The translations under genes were made by a program, and so were the position numbers. A stretch of 64,000 nucleotides of DNA, taken from contig JAQTLN010000013.1 in the NCBI GenBank assembly GCA_028714875.1, positions 52,380 through 116,379 of the forward strand. The letters run 5' to 3'. Positions 8,993-18,300 of the stretch are shown here, in pieces. The stretch is from Gallionellaceae bacterium. Lineage in GTDB: Bacteria > Pseudomonadota > Gammaproteobacteria > Burkholderiales > Thiobacillaceae. Under the pieces are notes generated by a model, which was not told where the DNA came from, did no database searches, and worked only from the letters and a program-made list of their open reading frames with translations. Every line of letters starts with the position of its first letter. Position 1 is the stretch's first letter.

Positions 8993-10201
8993 TTACTGGC
9001 AAACCTGTTGCATGCTGAAGGAGAGCAAATTGGTGCTGTTGATGGCTTCCATGCCACTGGAGATCAGCCAACGCAGTGCCTTGGTCGGAGGAGGGGTGAT
9101 GCCGACCAGTTCGGTGGGGCATTTGAACGTTAGAACATACAGCGGCCTTTCGCCGGTCGGATAGACCTTCGTGATGCTCGGGAGGATGTCTATGTCCGGT
9201 GATGGCAGGTGGGGCTCTGGCAGGTAATTCCTCAAGCTGTTGAATATCTGGTGCAGCTCGGTGGCCGCCGCCGGGTTGGACGCGGCGGGTGTTTGATTGA
9301 ATGCCGCCTGGCTGGGCTGGCTGAATGAGGGCAGCGAGGGCAGGGCGAACATGATGCCGCTAAGCAGCTGGCCAAGGCTTTCGCCCGGGTTGAACGCCGC
9401 ATAGGGCTGGCTGTAGGCCGCGTTGTAGGCCAGATAGGGGTTGGTCGATCGCGCGATGATCGTGTCGGCCTTCCGCGGTTGAGCTCGCGCGTTGGCCGCG
9501 ACTCCGGTATTCCAGGGATTGCTGGGCGGGGTGGTCACAGCAACCGCCGGGGCGGCATGAGCGGCAACCGGAGCCTGCTCCGCGACCACGGGGGCTTTCT
9601 CGGTAACGACAGGAGCCTTCTCCGCGACCACTGGAGATTTCTCGACCACAACCGGGGTTTTCTCGGCGACCACCGGGGCACTGGCCGCGACGGAGGTCAG
9701 CGTCAATGATTTGCTCAGGATCAACGGGGCGGCGGGCGTGGCGGGAATGTTCTTGGGAACCTCGGGGCTCGATACTTTGGCCGTCATGACTTTGCTGGCC
9801 GCCAAGGGAGTGGTAACGATTGCCGCTGGGACGGCGGGGGCGACGGCCACAATGGGGGGGGGGGTTACGGTCGCCGTGGTTGCGGCGGGCAAATAGACAT
9901 TTGGTTTCGCGACAACGGGAGCTGTCGAGCTGGGCAGATAGGCATTCTCGGCAACAACCGGCGCCACCACGCTGACTGACGCCTGAGCGACAGGTTGCGC
10001 CGTGACGTGATATTTCCTGGCCTTTTTCTGCGCGGTTTTAGCTCTTCTGGGCGATTTCTTGGCTTTCTTGTGTGTGGCGCCGGCTGAGGACTTGCTCAGC
10101 TCTTCATTCACTGGCACATCGCTGCTCACGGCCGCGCTACTGTTGAGCAACGCTGCGGAGGCGATGATTAGGCAACTCAGGAGTTGAGGTAATGCTTTCA
10201 T
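8993..10201 (-). CDS. Secreted Ala/Val/Pro-rich protein with degenerate repeats, unknown function
   Basis: 402 aa, no family recognised. A clear signal peptide (MKALPQLLSCLIIASAALL...) is followed by a basic Lys/Arg/Ala block (residues about 45-63). A long low-complexity region follows with repeated PVVAEK(A/T/S)-type units, concentrated around residues 180-225. The C-terminal 130 residues look more globular and hold two cysteines. The layout suggests an envelope protein with an extended linker. An 11-base homopolymer lies inside the coding frame (9854-9864). The start has 'aagga' upstream on its strand. It stands alone, divergent from no obvious partner. Confidence 0.75.
   Translation of the reverse strand: MKALPQLLSCLIIASAALLNSSAAVSSDVPVNEELSKSSAGATHKKAKKSPRRAKTAQKKARKYHVTAQPVAQASVSVVAPVVAENAYLPSSTAPVVAKPNVYLPAATTATVTPPPIVAVAPAVPAAIVTTPLAASKVMTAKVSSPEVPKNIPATPAAPLILSKSLTLTSVAASAPVVAEKTPVVVEKSPVVAEKAPVVTEKAPVVAEQAPVAAHAAPAVAVTTPPSNPWNTGVAANARAQPRKADTIIARSTNPYLAYNAAYSQPYAAFNPGESLGQLLSGIMFALPSLPSFSQPSQAAFNQTPAASNPAAATELHQIFNSLRNYLPEPHLPSPDIDILPSITKVYPTGERPLYVLTFKCPTELVGITPPPTKALRWLISSGMEAINSTNLLSFSMQQVCQ
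9854..9864. repeat. 11-base G/C homopolymer in the secreted-protein gene
   Basis: Eleven consecutive G on the plus strand (C on the coding strand) encode the Thr-Pro-Pro-Pro of TATVTPPPIV near residue 113. Tracts of this length slip during replication, and a change of one base would frameshift the protein before its repeat region. Confidence 0.9.
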
Positions 10202-10364
10202 GTGGCCGTCCTTGAAAAATCGGTTGCCCGACGCATTATCGACTGCTGTCGGAGTAAGTCAGACATATTGCATCAAGATGACCTGTCTGGGCTGTACGGG
10301 TTCCCCATGTTGTCGATAAGTGTTCATGGATATCGCGACAAAGGGCATTCTCGCCACACATTTA

Positions 10365-11102
10365 TTACCACGTCGCGGCACGGCAACCCGTGGCGTCGCA
10401 AACGAGATAACCACCGACCAGATCGTACCAGTCCGGCAACACCCAGCGCTCGCAAGGTTTGCCGTCGACGTGGTGGCTATGCCGGGCGGGTCGGTGAGTG
10501 TGGCCGTGGATGATGCGGCTTACCGCATGCCGGCGGAATGCCTCGGCAATGGCCAGCGGGTTCACGTCCATGATTTCCGGGCGTTTTCCGGCCTTGGCCA
10601 GTTCGCTGCGTTCGCGCAAGGCGGCGGCGATGGCGTGGCGTTCCGCCAGCGGTTTGTCGAGGAAATCGGCGCGCCAGGCCGGTTCCCGTATCTGTGCGCG
10701 TAACGCCTGATATTGCGCGTCGTCCGTGCACCAGGCGTCGCCATGCGCGAGCAGGGTGGCGGTGCCATACAGGTCGATGCGGGTGGGGTCTTCCAGCAGG
10801 GTCAGGCCGGCGGCGCGGGCGAGATCGGGGCCGACGAGAAAATCGCGGTTGCCGGGCAGGAAGTAGATGGAGACGCCGCTCTGGGAGACGCGTTTCAGGT
10901 CGGACGCGATCTCGGCGTGGAACGGCAGGATTAGATCGTCGTCGCCGACCCAGGCCTCGAATAGATCGCCCAGGAGGTAGAGGGCTTCGGCGTGGATCGC
11001 TTTCTGGTCGAGAAAGCGCCGGAACGACAGGGCGGCGCCGGGGCGTTCCGGGGTGAGATGCAGATCGGAAAGAAACAGGGTGGCCGAAGCCACTTGAGGC
11101 AT
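10365..11102 (-). CDS. lpxH: UDP-2,3-diacylglucosamine diphosphatase LpxH
   Basis: Peripheral inner-membrane calcineurin-like phosphoesterase that hydrolyses UDP-2,3-diacylglucosamine to lipid X in lipid A synthesis. 245 aa. Metal-binding motifs in order: FLSDLHL, LGDLFEAWVGDD, PGNRDF, LLAHGDAWC and HGHTHRPA. The start ATG (MPQVASATLFLSDLHL) is 8 bases after the cyclophilin stop, so the two are co-transcribed, an arrangement common in betaproteobacteria. Confidence 0.94.
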   Translation of the reverse strand: MPQVASATLFLSDLHLTPERPGAALSFRRFLDQKAIHAEALYLLGDLFEAWVGDDDLILPFHAEIASDLKRVSQSGVSIYFLPGNRDFLVGPDLARAAGLTLLEDPTRIDLYGTATLLAHGDAWCTDDAQYQALRAQIREPAWRADFLDKPLAERHAIAAALRERSELAKAGKRPEIMDVNPLAIAEAFRRHAVSRIIHGHTHRPARHSHHVDGKPCERWVLPDWYDLVGGYLVCDATGCRAATW

Positions 11103-11110
11103 GGCGGTGT

Positions 11111-11725
11111 TCAGCCCTCCACAACCTCGGCTGTTTCGATGATGACGTTTTCCACCGGCACATCCTGATGGCCTGCGCGCATGCCGGTACGCACCTTGCG
11201 GATGCGGTCGACGGTGTCCTGGCCTTCGCTGACTCGGCCGAACACGCAATAGCCGTAGCCTTGGGCGGAAGGCTCGCGGAAGTTGAGGAAGTCGTTGTTC
11301 GAGAGGTTGATGAAGAACTGGCTGCTGGCGGAATCGGGGTCGGGCGTGCGCGCCATGGCGATGCTGTAGGCGACGTTCTTGAGGCCGTTGTCGGCTTCGT
11401 TGCGAACCGGCGCGCGGGTGGCTTTCTGCTCCATGTCGGCGGTGAAGCCACCACCCTGGATCATGAAACCGTCGATCACACGGTGAAAAATTGTGCCGTT
11501 GTAGTGGCCGTCACGCACATATTGCACGAAGTTGGCGACAGTCTCGGGGGCGGCTTTTGCGTCCAGTTCCAGGGTGATGGGGCCGAAGTTGGTTTGCAGT
11601 TTGATCATGGTGTGGGCTCGGTTGGGTTGCTTGGAGGCGGCGGATTTCGGTGCCGCGAAGCTCGCGGCGGTGAAAGAGAGCAGGCAAAAGGCCAGGATGA
11701 AGCGAGTCAGGTTTCGGGTCGGCAT
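11111..11725 (-). CDS. Cyclophilin-type peptidyl-prolyl isomerase, probably periplasmic
   Basis: 204 aa. A hydrophobic signal peptide (MPTRNLTRFILAFCLLSFTAASFAA) precedes a standard cyclophilin domain starting at IKLQTNFGPITLELD, with active-site FHRVIDGFMIQGG and ASSQFFIN. The chosen start lies 4 bases after the stop of the L,D-transpeptidase gene, suggesting translational coupling. An internal Met just before IKLQ would give a cytoplasmic PpiB-like form, but no good ribosome site is seen for it. Confidence 0.9.
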   Translation of the reverse strand: MPTRNLTRFILAFCLLSFTAASFAAPKSAASKQPNRAHTMIKLQTNFGPITLELDAKAAPETVANFVQYVRDGHYNGTIFHRVIDGFMIQGGGFTADMEQKATRAPVRNEADNGLKNVAYSIAMARTPDPDSASSQFFINLSNNDFLNFREPSAQGYGYCVFGRVSEGQDTVDRIRKVRTGMRAGHQDVPVENVIIETAEVVEG

Positions 11726-11729
11726 AAGG

Positions 11730-12983
11730 TCAGCGTTGCGCGAGTCGGGTGGGTAATTCCGAGGTTTTTTCCATGACGATTCGCCAATGGCCCGCGTCCA
11801 GCTGCCAATAGAGGCGTTTGCGGCTGACGCTGGAAAGCCGGTCGCTGCTGTAGCGCTGGGTGAATTCGGCATAGGCCATGGGTTTGCCATCCTCAACGCC
11901 CGGGTAGAGGAACAGGCTGATGTCCTCCAGTTCAACCTTGATCCAGGTTTTGTCGGTGATGTTGCGGCGTTTGTTTTCCGACCAGACGCGGCCTTCGCCA
12001 TTCAGGAAGTCACTGGCGTAATGGCCCAGGAAACGGTCCGCTTCACGTTCCTGCCAGCTCGCCTGCCAGGACTGGAGTTGCGCCAGCAGGTCGTTTCTGG
12101 CCTGTTCCCAGGATTCGCGGTCGATCCAGTCGGTGCGATCGGCCAGCACAACGGGTGTGGCGCCCGGCTGTACCCAGCGGCTGATTTCCTTCAGGTCGGG
12201 ATTGGTCACCACCACGCAGCCGTCGCTGGAGCGGGGCGGGCGGCTATAGGTGTCGGAAGGCACGCCATGCAGCCAGATGCCGTGGCCGCTGCGGCCCTGG
12301 GTGCGGTCCCATTCGTTCGGGTAATCCAGCGGGAAGGCGCCTGCGCCATAGAGGTCGGCCAGGCTTTTGCGCGGAAGTTCCCGCGCGATCTGATAGATGC
12401 CCATCGGTGTGCGCTTGTCGCCTTCCGTGCGCTTGTCGGTGCCGTTCTTGCCGATGGTCATATAGAAGTCGGCTTTCAGGCGCGGCTCGCCATTCACGTT
12501 CTCGAACAGGTAGAGGCGGGCGCGCGAGGCGTCGGCGAGCAGGGCGTATTTCTGCTCGGCCGCGAGTTGCAGTATCTGGCGTGGCAGGAGGGCCGGGTCG
12601 GGCTGGTCGATATAACGCAGCAGGCGCACACGCGCTTCGTCGCGCAGATCGGACAAGGATTGCGCGGAAGTCGCCGAGCGGGATGTCATCGTGCCGATGC
12701 CGGAAAGCGGGCGTGAGCGCGCCATCAGCAGATCACCCTTGATCAGGTGGGCAAGCTTGAAATCGGGGCGCAGCGAGATGACCCGGTTGACTTCCCGCAG
12801 GGCGTCATCGAGACGATTGCTGCGGATGTCCTGTAGCGTTTTGGCAATCAGTCCATCGGGTGAAGGCAGATAGCGCGCCATGTCGGCGCTGGCCACCAGG
12901 ATGGGTGCCTCGCTGTTGGCTCCGGCCAGACCGGGCAGAGCGGTCAGCAGAACCAGTGCGAGAGTGGATAGCCATTTGCCCAT
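11730..12983 (-). CDS. L,D-transpeptidase (YkuD) with C-terminal nuclear-transport-factor-like domain
   Basis: Exported cell-wall enzyme forming L,D-cross-links or anchoring proteins to peptidoglycan. 417 aa from the ATG at 12983 (MGKWLSTLALVLLTALPG signal). A short helical region (residues about 40-130) precedes the YkuD domain, whose active site is HGVPSDTYSRPP followed by SSDGCVVVTN, with the catalytic Cys in DGC. The last 110 residues (AQLQSWQASWQEREADRFLGHY...) form a SnoaL/Cds6-like domain. The neighbouring TPR protein ends in the same domain. A TTG three codons upstream is an alternative start. Confidence 0.92.
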   Translation of the reverse strand: MGKWLSTLALVLLTALPGLAGANSEAPILVASADMARYLPSPDGLIAKTLQDIRSNRLDDALREVNRVISLRPDFKLAHLIKGDLLMARSRPLSGIGTMTSRSATSAQSLSDLRDEARVRLLRYIDQPDPALLPRQILQLAAEQKYALLADASRARLYLFENVNGEPRLKADFYMTIGKNGTDKRTEGDKRTPMGIYQIARELPRKSLADLYGAGAFPLDYPNEWDRTQGRSGHGIWLHGVPSDTYSRPPRSSDGCVVVTNPDLKEISRWVQPGATPVVLADRTDWIDRESWEQARNDLLAQLQSWQASWQEREADRFLGHYASDFLNGEGRVWSENKRRNITDKTWIKVELEDISLFLYPGVEDGKPMAYAEFTQRYSSDRLSSVSRKRLYWQLDAGHWRIVMEKTSELPTRLAQR

Positions 12984-12988
12984 GTGTT

Positions 12989-14041
12989 TCAACGCTCCTC
13001 GACGATTTTCCAGGCGTCGCCCTGTTTTTCCAGGACCAGGGTTTTCATGCCCTTATCTTTATAGGTGTTGGAGGTATAGCGCTGCGTAAAACTGACTTTG
13101 GCGCTGTCGCCTTGCAGTTTGATCTTGATCCGGTCCAGTTCCACCTTGATGAATTCCGGGCGGGTGACGCGGGCTTTCCGCTCGGTTTCCCATTCCGCGC
13201 GATCGCTCCCGCCGGGCACCTGGAAGTTCTTGCTGTAGAAGGCCAGATAGCCTTCGGCATCGCGCTGGCTCCATACATCGGCCCAGGCATGGACGGTACG
13301 TTCGATCTCCACGTTGGGGTCGATCGCCACGGCGGCTGTTTCGGCGGGTTTGCTCGCCGCCGCCGGCACGACCTGAGGCTTGGCGGCCTCTTCGACTTTG
13401 GCGGGCGCGGCGGGACGAACCTGCTCGGTCGGGGCTGTGGTGGCCTGCGTGAGCTGGCTGGTTTTCGTCGTGCCGGTCTTGGCGGGGGCTTTGCTCTTGC
13501 CCGCGTCCACCACATGCGTGGGACTGAACAGATCGCGGATCATCGCCAGCTTGGTCAGCGCCGAAGTGTTCGACTTGTCCAGTTGCAAGGCTTTGTCGTA
13601 GGACTGCGAGGCCATCTTGGCATAGATGTCGCCCAGGTTTTCATGCGCGGTGGCATAGCTGGGGTGCGTGCGGATAGCCATTTCCAGGCTGTTCTTGGCA
13701 CGATCGTACTGGGCCTGCGCGGCATAAAGCACGGCCAGGTTGTTGTAGGGCTCGGGCAATTCCGGGTAATCCTCGGTGAGGTCGGCAAAGACCTTGACCG
13801 CGTCGTTGTAGCGGTTCAGTTCGGTGAGGATCAGGCCCTTGAGGAAACGCCCCTGAGCATCTTTCGGATTGGCGGCCAGGAAGGCATTGACCTTCTCCAG
13901 CGCGGCGGGGTTGTTGCCTTGCCGGAACGCCTGGTTGGCGTCCTGGACGTTGGGGGCGGCGGCATGAGCCACCGAGGCGGCGGGAAGCCAGGCAAGAAGG
14001 AGGGCGACGGGTAAGACGCGGGAGAAACGGGATGTGACCAT
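12989..14041 (-). CDS. Exported TPR protein with Cds6-like C-terminal domain
   Basis: 350 aa. Signal peptide (MVTSRFSRVLPVALLLAWLPAASVAHA), then TPR-like helices (residues about 30-160, for example YNNLAVLYAAQAQYDRAKNS). An Ala/Lys/Pro-rich linker (about 170-235) follows, then a SnoaL/Cds6-like domain (IERTVHAWADVWSQRDAEGY to the end). That last domain resembles the end of the adjacent L,D-transpeptidase, with parallel YAxFxxR/FTQRYTS motifs. First gene of a minus-strand operon (TPR, transpeptidase, cyclophilin, lpxH). Probably a cell-envelope partner of the transpeptidase; the substrate is unknown. Confidence 0.85.
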   Translation of the reverse strand: MVTSRFSRVLPVALLLAWLPAASVAHAAAPNVQDANQAFRQGNNPAALEKVNAFLAANPKDAQGRFLKGLILTELNRYNDAVKVFADLTEDYPELPEPYNNLAVLYAAQAQYDRAKNSLEMAIRTHPSYATAHENLGDIYAKMASQSYDKALQLDKSNTSALTKLAMIRDLFSPTHVVDAGKSKAPAKTGTTKTSQLTQATTAPTEQVRPAAPAKVEEAAKPQVVPAAASKPAETAAVAIDPNVEIERTVHAWADVWSQRDAEGYLAFYSKNFQVPGGSDRAEWETERKARVTRPEFIKVELDRIKIKLQGDSAKVSFTQRYTSNTYKDKGMKTLVLEKQGDAWKIVEER

Positions 14042-14163
14042 GTGTGCTAAGCTTTTCGCGGTTTTGCAGGTGATGGAGGGAGCCTCCAGGCCGCGCGAAT
14101 TCTAGCCCCCGCAGGGCACATTTCAAAATTCCTCCCCCGCCTTTCCCCCCTTCCGATCAAGCC

Positions 14164-15825
14164 ATGAGCGATCCCGCACCCGTTCAGCATTTCATCCGCT
14201 CCATCATCGAAGCCGACCTGGCCAGCGGCAAACATGCCGCCATCGCCACCCGCTTCCCACCCGAACCCAATGGCTATTTACACATCGGCCACGCCAAATC
14301 GATCTGTCTCAATTTCGGCCTGGCCCTCGATTACCAGGGCACCTGCAACCTGCGTTTCGACGACACCAACCCGGAAAAAGAAACCGAGGAGTACGCCAAC
14401 GCCATCCAGGAAGACGTGCGCTGGCTGGGCTTTGGGTGGAACGGTGAGGTGCGCTGGGCTTCCGACTATTTCCAGGCGCTGTATGACTACGCGGAAGAAT
14501 TGATCGGCAAGGGCCTGGCCTATGTCGATGACCTGACGCCAGAGGAAATGCGTGAATATCGCGGCACCCTGACCCAGGCGGGACGCGAAAGCCCCAATCG
14601 CGACCGCGCGCCGGCGGAAAATCTCGACCTGTTCCGGCGCATGAAGGCGGGCGAATTCGCCGATGGCTCACGCACCCTGCGCGCCAAGATCGACATGGCC
14701 AGTCCCAATATCAATATGCGCGACCCGGTGATCTACCGGATCAAGCGCGCGCACCACATCCGCACTGGCGACCAGTGGTGCATCTACCCGATGTACGACT
14801 ACACCCACTGTATTTCGGACGCGCTGGAGCGCATCACCCATTCTCTGTGCACCCTGGAATTCGAGGATCACCGCCCGCTCTACGACTGGGTTCTAGATCA
14901 ACTCTCGGTGCCCTCGCATCCGCGCCAAATCGAGTTCTCGCGCCTGGAGCTGCACTACACCGTCACCAGCAAGAGAAAGCTCAACCAGTTAGTGATGCAG
15001 CACCATGTCGATGGCTGGGACGACCCGCGCATGCCCACCATCCACGGCATGCGCCGGCGCGGCTACACCCCCGCCGGCATCCGCGAATTCGCCCGCCGCA
15101 TCGGCATTTCCAAGAGCGACAACGTGATCGACATGGCCGTGCTGGAAGGCTGCATCCGCGAAGACCTGGAAACTCGAGTGCCGCGCGTGATGGCCGTGCT
15201 CAACCCGATCAAGGTCGTGCTGAGCAACTACCAGGAAGGCGTGACTGTGGCGCGCAGTGCCGGCTTCCACCCCAATCACCCGGAATTCGGCGAGCGTGGC
15301 GTGCCGATCGGCCAGGAAATCTGGATCGAACAGGATGATTTCGCGGAAAACCCGCCCGCCGGCTGGCAGCGCCTCACCCTCGGCGGCGAAGTACGCCTGC
15401 GCTACTCCTACGTCATCAAGTGCGAAGAAGTGGTGAAGGACGCAGCCGGCAACATCGTCGAACTGCGTTGTTCCATCGACCACGAAACCCTGGGCAAGAA
15501 CCCTGTCGGCCGCAAGGTGAAGGGCGTCATCCACTGGGTTTCCGCCGCGCATGCGACGGCGATCGAAGCGCGCCTGTATGACCGCCTGTTCCTCGACGCG
15601 GAACCGGACAGCCACAAAGACCGCGACTTCCTGGAATTTCTCAACCCCGATTCCCTGAAAGTGGTGAATGGCTGGGCCGAAGCCTGCGTCGCTCAAGCCG
15701 AACCGGAAACCCGCTACCAGTTCGAACGCCTCGGCTACTTCTGCGCCGACCGCTACGACCACCAGTCCGGCGGGCGAATGGCGTTCAACCGCACCGTCAC
15801 CCTGAAGGATTCCTGGAGCAAGTAG
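14164..15825 (+). CDS. glnS: Glutaminyl-tRNA synthetase
   Basis: Class I aminoacyl-tRNA synthetase charging tRNA-Gln in the cytoplasm. 553 aa, normal length. HIGH motif at residues 40-43 ([10 protein letters not shown]) and the GlnRS form of KMSKS as SKRKL at 269-273. The C-terminal anticodon-binding beta-barrels are complete. It is expressed divergently from the TPR gene across a 122-base gap. A REP cluster follows 8 bases after the stop. Confidence 0.96.
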   Translation: MSDPAPVQHFIRSIIEADLASGKHAAIATRFPPEPNGYLHIGHAKSICLNFGLALDYQGTCNLRFDDTNPEKETEEYANAIQEDVRWLGFGWNGEVRWASDYFQALYDYAEELIGKGLAYVDDLTPEEMREYRGTLTQAGRESPNRDRAPAENLDLFRRMKAGEFADGSRTLRAKIDMASPNINMRDPVIYRIKRAHHIRTGDQWCIYPMYDYTHCISDALERITHSLCTLEFEDHRPLYDWVLDQLSVPSHPRQIEFSRLELHYTVTSKRKLNQLVMQHHVDGWDDPRMPTIHGMRRRGYTPAGIREFARRIGISKSDNVIDMAVLEGCIREDLETRVPRVMAVLNPIKVVLSNYQEGVTVARSAGFHPNHPEFGERGVPIGQEIWIEQDDFAENPPAGWQRLTLGGEVRLRYSYVIKCEEVVKDAAGNIVELRCSIDHETLGKNPVGRKVKGVIHWVSAAHATAIEARLYDRLFLDAEPDSHKDRDFLEFLNPDSLKVVNGWAEACVAQAEPETRYQFERLGYFCADRYDHQSGGRMAFNRTVTLKDSWSK

Positions 15826-15833
15826 CCCAACTC

Positions 15834-15985
15834 GCTCCCACGCTCCAGCGTGGGAGCAGTTCTTGGACGCTCCAGCGTCCAGAAGACCATACGACCATGA
15901 TGCTGGAGCGTCGAAATGGCGTTCCCACGCAGGAGCGTGGAAACGAGGTCGGGGACTTGCCCGGCTCCCACGCTTCAGCGTCCCG
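15834..15985. repeat. REP/BIME cluster, left flank of RAYT
   Basis: A row of short palindromes: gctcccacgct-cc-agcgtgggagc (15834-15857), tggacgct-cc-agcgtcca (15864-15881), an imperfect copy at 15920-15943 and a half copy at 15963-15984. The cluster ends exactly at the transposase stop codon. Its reverse complement matches the right-hand cluster (16578-16688) over about 80 bases. A further copy lies at 63773-63818. Confidence 0.88.
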
Positions 15986-16516
15986 TCACCAGCGCGTCTC
16001 CACCTCCAGCAATCCCGGCAGACCGGCGTAGTTGCGGGCGCTGGAATAGCGCCAGTGAATGGGGTCGTCGACATAGCCTCGCACTACCGGGTTGTTGGGC
16101 AGGTAATCCAGCTTCTGCCGCATCATGGTTTCGCCCTGGATCAGTTGCGGGTGGGAGCCTTCCTGCCAGACCTGGTGTTCCCGGTCCGTCTTGTGTCGGG
16201 CTTTGTGGAAGGCCAGCAGGTCGAGGGCCGGGGATTGGATGGCGGTCATCCGCTCGACGATGCGGCCGGCGGTGTAAGACTTGAAACTGGCCATCGCCTT
16301 GCCCAGTTCGTCGCCGCTGGCGATCAGGTGGCAGTGGTTCTCCAGCAACATATAGCCGTAAAGCACGATGCGGCCTTCGTCCTGGAGGTGGCGCAAGCTG
16401 TCGAGGACGATGCGGGCGTTTTCCGGCTGGGCGAACAGAGGCAGCCATTGCAGCACCGTGCAGGTCAGGAAGTGCGGGGACTGGGGTTCGTGGATTTGGT
16501 AACGGCTGCGTCCCAT
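15986..16516 (-). CDS. REP-associated tyrosine transposase (RAYT)
   Basis: 176 aa, IS200/Y1 HUH superfamily. The HUH pair is His61/His63 in LLENHCHLIASG. The likely nucleophile is Tyr137 in KLDYLPNNPV, the typical RAYT motif, followed by DPIHWRYSSARNY. Such single-copy domesticated transposases nick and move REP palindromes rather than themselves. The start is the ATG opening MGRSRYQIHEPQSPHFL; longer upstream starts lack family sequence. It is bracketed by inverted REP clusters, the expected configuration. Confidence 0.93.
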   Translation of the reverse strand: MGRSRYQIHEPQSPHFLTCTVLQWLPLFAQPENARIVLDSLRHLQDEGRIVLYGYMLLENHCHLIASGDELGKAMASFKSYTAGRIVERMTAIQSPALDLLAFHKARHKTDREHQVWQEGSHPQLIQGETMMRQKLDYLPNNPVVRGYVDDPIHWRYSSARNYAGLPGLLEVETRW

Positions 16517-16577
16517 GATTGTTCTCGTATCGGTTTGCGGCGACTGTACTGGACGCTGGGGTATGGGCACCACACTC

Positions 16578-16688
16578 GTTCCCACGCTCCGGCGTGGGGA
16601 CGCTGTTTAGACGCTCCAGCGTCGTGATCGTATGACCTTCGGGACGCTGGAGCGTCCAAGACCTGCTCCCACGCAGGAGCGTGGGAGC
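16578..16688. repeat. REP/BIME cluster, right flank of RAYT
   Basis: Palindromes at 16578-16601 (gttcccacgctccggcgtgggg), 16609-16624, 16641-16658 and 16665-16688 (gctcccacgc-ag-gagcgtgggagc). The order and spacer sequence are those of the left cluster read in reverse complement, so the transposase gene sits between inverted copies of one composite element. Confidence 0.88.
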
Positions 16689-16792
16689 GAGATGCGCGCG
16701 GTGCCGGCTTCCAGGCGTGACCGGGCGCAATGCGGTGTGTATATTCGCCAGCGACCGCACCCGGGCGGACCTGGGCAACTCATCTCATCCCC

Positions 16793-18184
16793 ATGACCAC
16801 ACTGACCCTGCACAACACCCTCACCCGCAAGAAAGAAGTCTTCGTCCCCCTCACGCCCGGCCAGGTGCGCATGTATGTCTGCGGCATGACCGTGTACGAC
16901 TACTGCCACCTCGGCCATGCCCGCGTGCTGGTGGTGTTCGACATGATCACCCGCTGGCTACGCGCTTCCGGCTATGACGTGAACTATGTGCGCAACGTCA
17001 CCGACATCGACGACAAGATCATCAAGCGTGCCTTCGACAATGGAGAAGCCTTCACCGCGCTCACTCAGCGTTTCATCGATGCCATGCACGAAGACGGCGC
17101 CGCCCTCGGCGTGCTGCCGCCGGACCATGAGCCGCGCGCCACCGAATATGTCGGCAAGATGCTGACCATGATTCAGACTCTGATCGAGCGCGGTCATGCC
17201 TACGCGGCCGGAAACGGCGATGTCTATTACTCGGTCGGCAGCTTCCCCACCTACGGTCAGCTCTCCGGGAAAACGCTGGAAGACCTGCGCGCCGGTGAGC
17301 GGGTCGAGATCGACCCGTACAAGCGCGATCCGATGGACTTTGTGTTGTGGAAAGCCGCCAAGCCGAATGAGCCCGCCTGGACCTCGCCCTGGGGCGACGG
17401 CCGCCCAGGCTGGCATATCGAATGCTCGGTCATGGGCAGCGACCTGCTCGGCGCGCATTTCGACATTCACGGTGGTGGCCAGGATTTGCAGTTTCCACAC
17501 CACGAAAACGAAATCGCCCAGAGCGAAGGCGTGCACGACTGCAAATTCGTCAACTACTGGCTGCATAACGGCTTTGTCCGCGTCGATGACGAAAAGATGT
17601 CCAAGAGCCTGGGCAACTTCTTCACTATCCGCGAAGTGCTGGAAAAATATGACGCCGAAGTGGTGCGCTTCTTCATCCTGCGCGCCCATTACCGCAGCCC
17701 GCTGAACTACTCCGACCATCACCTGGACGATGCCAAGGCCGCGCTGAACCGGCTCTATACCGCTTTGCGGAACGTCGTTCCCTCTCCCCGGGATGGTGAG
17801 GGGAGTGTGGATTGGTCCGCCCCACAGCCCGCCCGCTTCAAGGAAGCGATGGATGACGACTTCAACACCCCGGAAGCCATGGCCGTCCTGTTTGACCTCG
17901 CCGCCGAAGTGAACAAAAGCCGCGATCCCGTCCAGGCCGGGCTGATGAAAGCCCTGGGCGGTGTGCTCGGTCTGTTGCAACGCGACCCGGAAGCCTTCAT
18001 GCAGGCCGGCCCCGGCGCCGCCGGCGACTACTCTCCCGAACGCATCCAGAGCCTGATCGACGAACGTCTCGCCGCCCGCAAAGGCAAAGACTTCAAACGC
18101 TCCGACGCCATCCGCGATGAACTGAAAGCCGCCGGCATCGTGTTGGAAGACGGCGCACAGGGGACGACCTGGCGGCGGGAGTAG
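16793..18184 (+). CDS. cysS: Cysteinyl-tRNA synthetase
   Basis: Class I synthetase charging tRNA-Cys in the cytoplasm. 463 aa from the ATG at 16793; the frame is open upstream but lacks family sequence. Zinc ligand Cys30, HLGH at 39-42, ECSVMG near residue 210 and KMSKS near residue 269. Around residue 329 the sequence [10 protein letters not shown] comes from a palindromic GC-rich stretch resembling the dispersed repeats of this genome. The C-terminal helical domain is complete, so the enzyme should be functional. Confidence 0.96.
   Translation: MTTLTLHNTLTRKKEVFVPLTPGQVRMYVCGMTVYDYCHLGHARVLVVFDMITRWLRASGYDVNYVRNVTDIDDKIIKRAFDNGEAFTALTQRFIDAMHEDGAALGVLPPDHEPRATEYVGKMLTMIQTLIERGHAYAAGNGDVYYSVGSFPTYGQLSGKTLEDLRAGERVEIDPYKRDPMDFVLWKAAKPNEPAWTSPWGDGRPGWHIECSVMGSDLLGAHFDIHGGGQDLQFPHHENEIAQSEGVHDCKFVNYWLHNGFVRVDDEKMSKSLGNFFTIREVLEKYDAEVVRFFILRAHYRSPLNYSDHHLDDAKAALNRLYTALRNVVPSPRDGEGSVDWSAPQPARFKEAMDDDFNTPEAMAVLFDLAAEVNKSRDPVQAGLMKALGGVLGLLQRDPEAFMQAGPGAAGDYSPERIQSLIDERLAARKGKDFKRSDAIRDELKAAGIVLEDGAQGTTWRRE
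17779..17808. repeat. Repeat-like palindrome inside cysS coding sequence
   Basis: ccctctccccggg followed by tgaggggag forms a hairpin resembling the 'ccctcacc/ccctctccc' intergenic repeat. It lies in frame and encodes PSPRDGEGS at a loop between the catalytic and C-terminal parts. Confidence 0.5.
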
Positions 18185-18190
18185 GGCGGC

Positions 18191-18284
18191 TTTTTCCCCC
18201 CTTTTTCAAAGGGGGGGGTAGGGGGGATTTCTGAGGCGGCGGCTCAGGCAAACGTTGCTAAATCCCCCTTTGGGAAAGGGGGAC
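18191..18284. repeat. Poly-C/poly-G inverted repeat between cysS and the next gene
   Basis: cccccctttttcaaagggggg on the left and ccccctttgggaaaggggg on the right, each a hairpin and together inverted. It fills the gap between two convergent genes and probably serves as a bidirectional terminator. It resembles a widespread type of bacterial intergenic repeat. Confidence 0.65.
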
Positions 18285-18300
18285 GCCACTTCACAAAGCC

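Noticed and set aside
15834-16688. Palindrome clusters considered as a CRISPR array
   Set aside because: Copies vary in length and orientation, spacers are shared rather than unique, and the RAYT gene explains them as REP elements.
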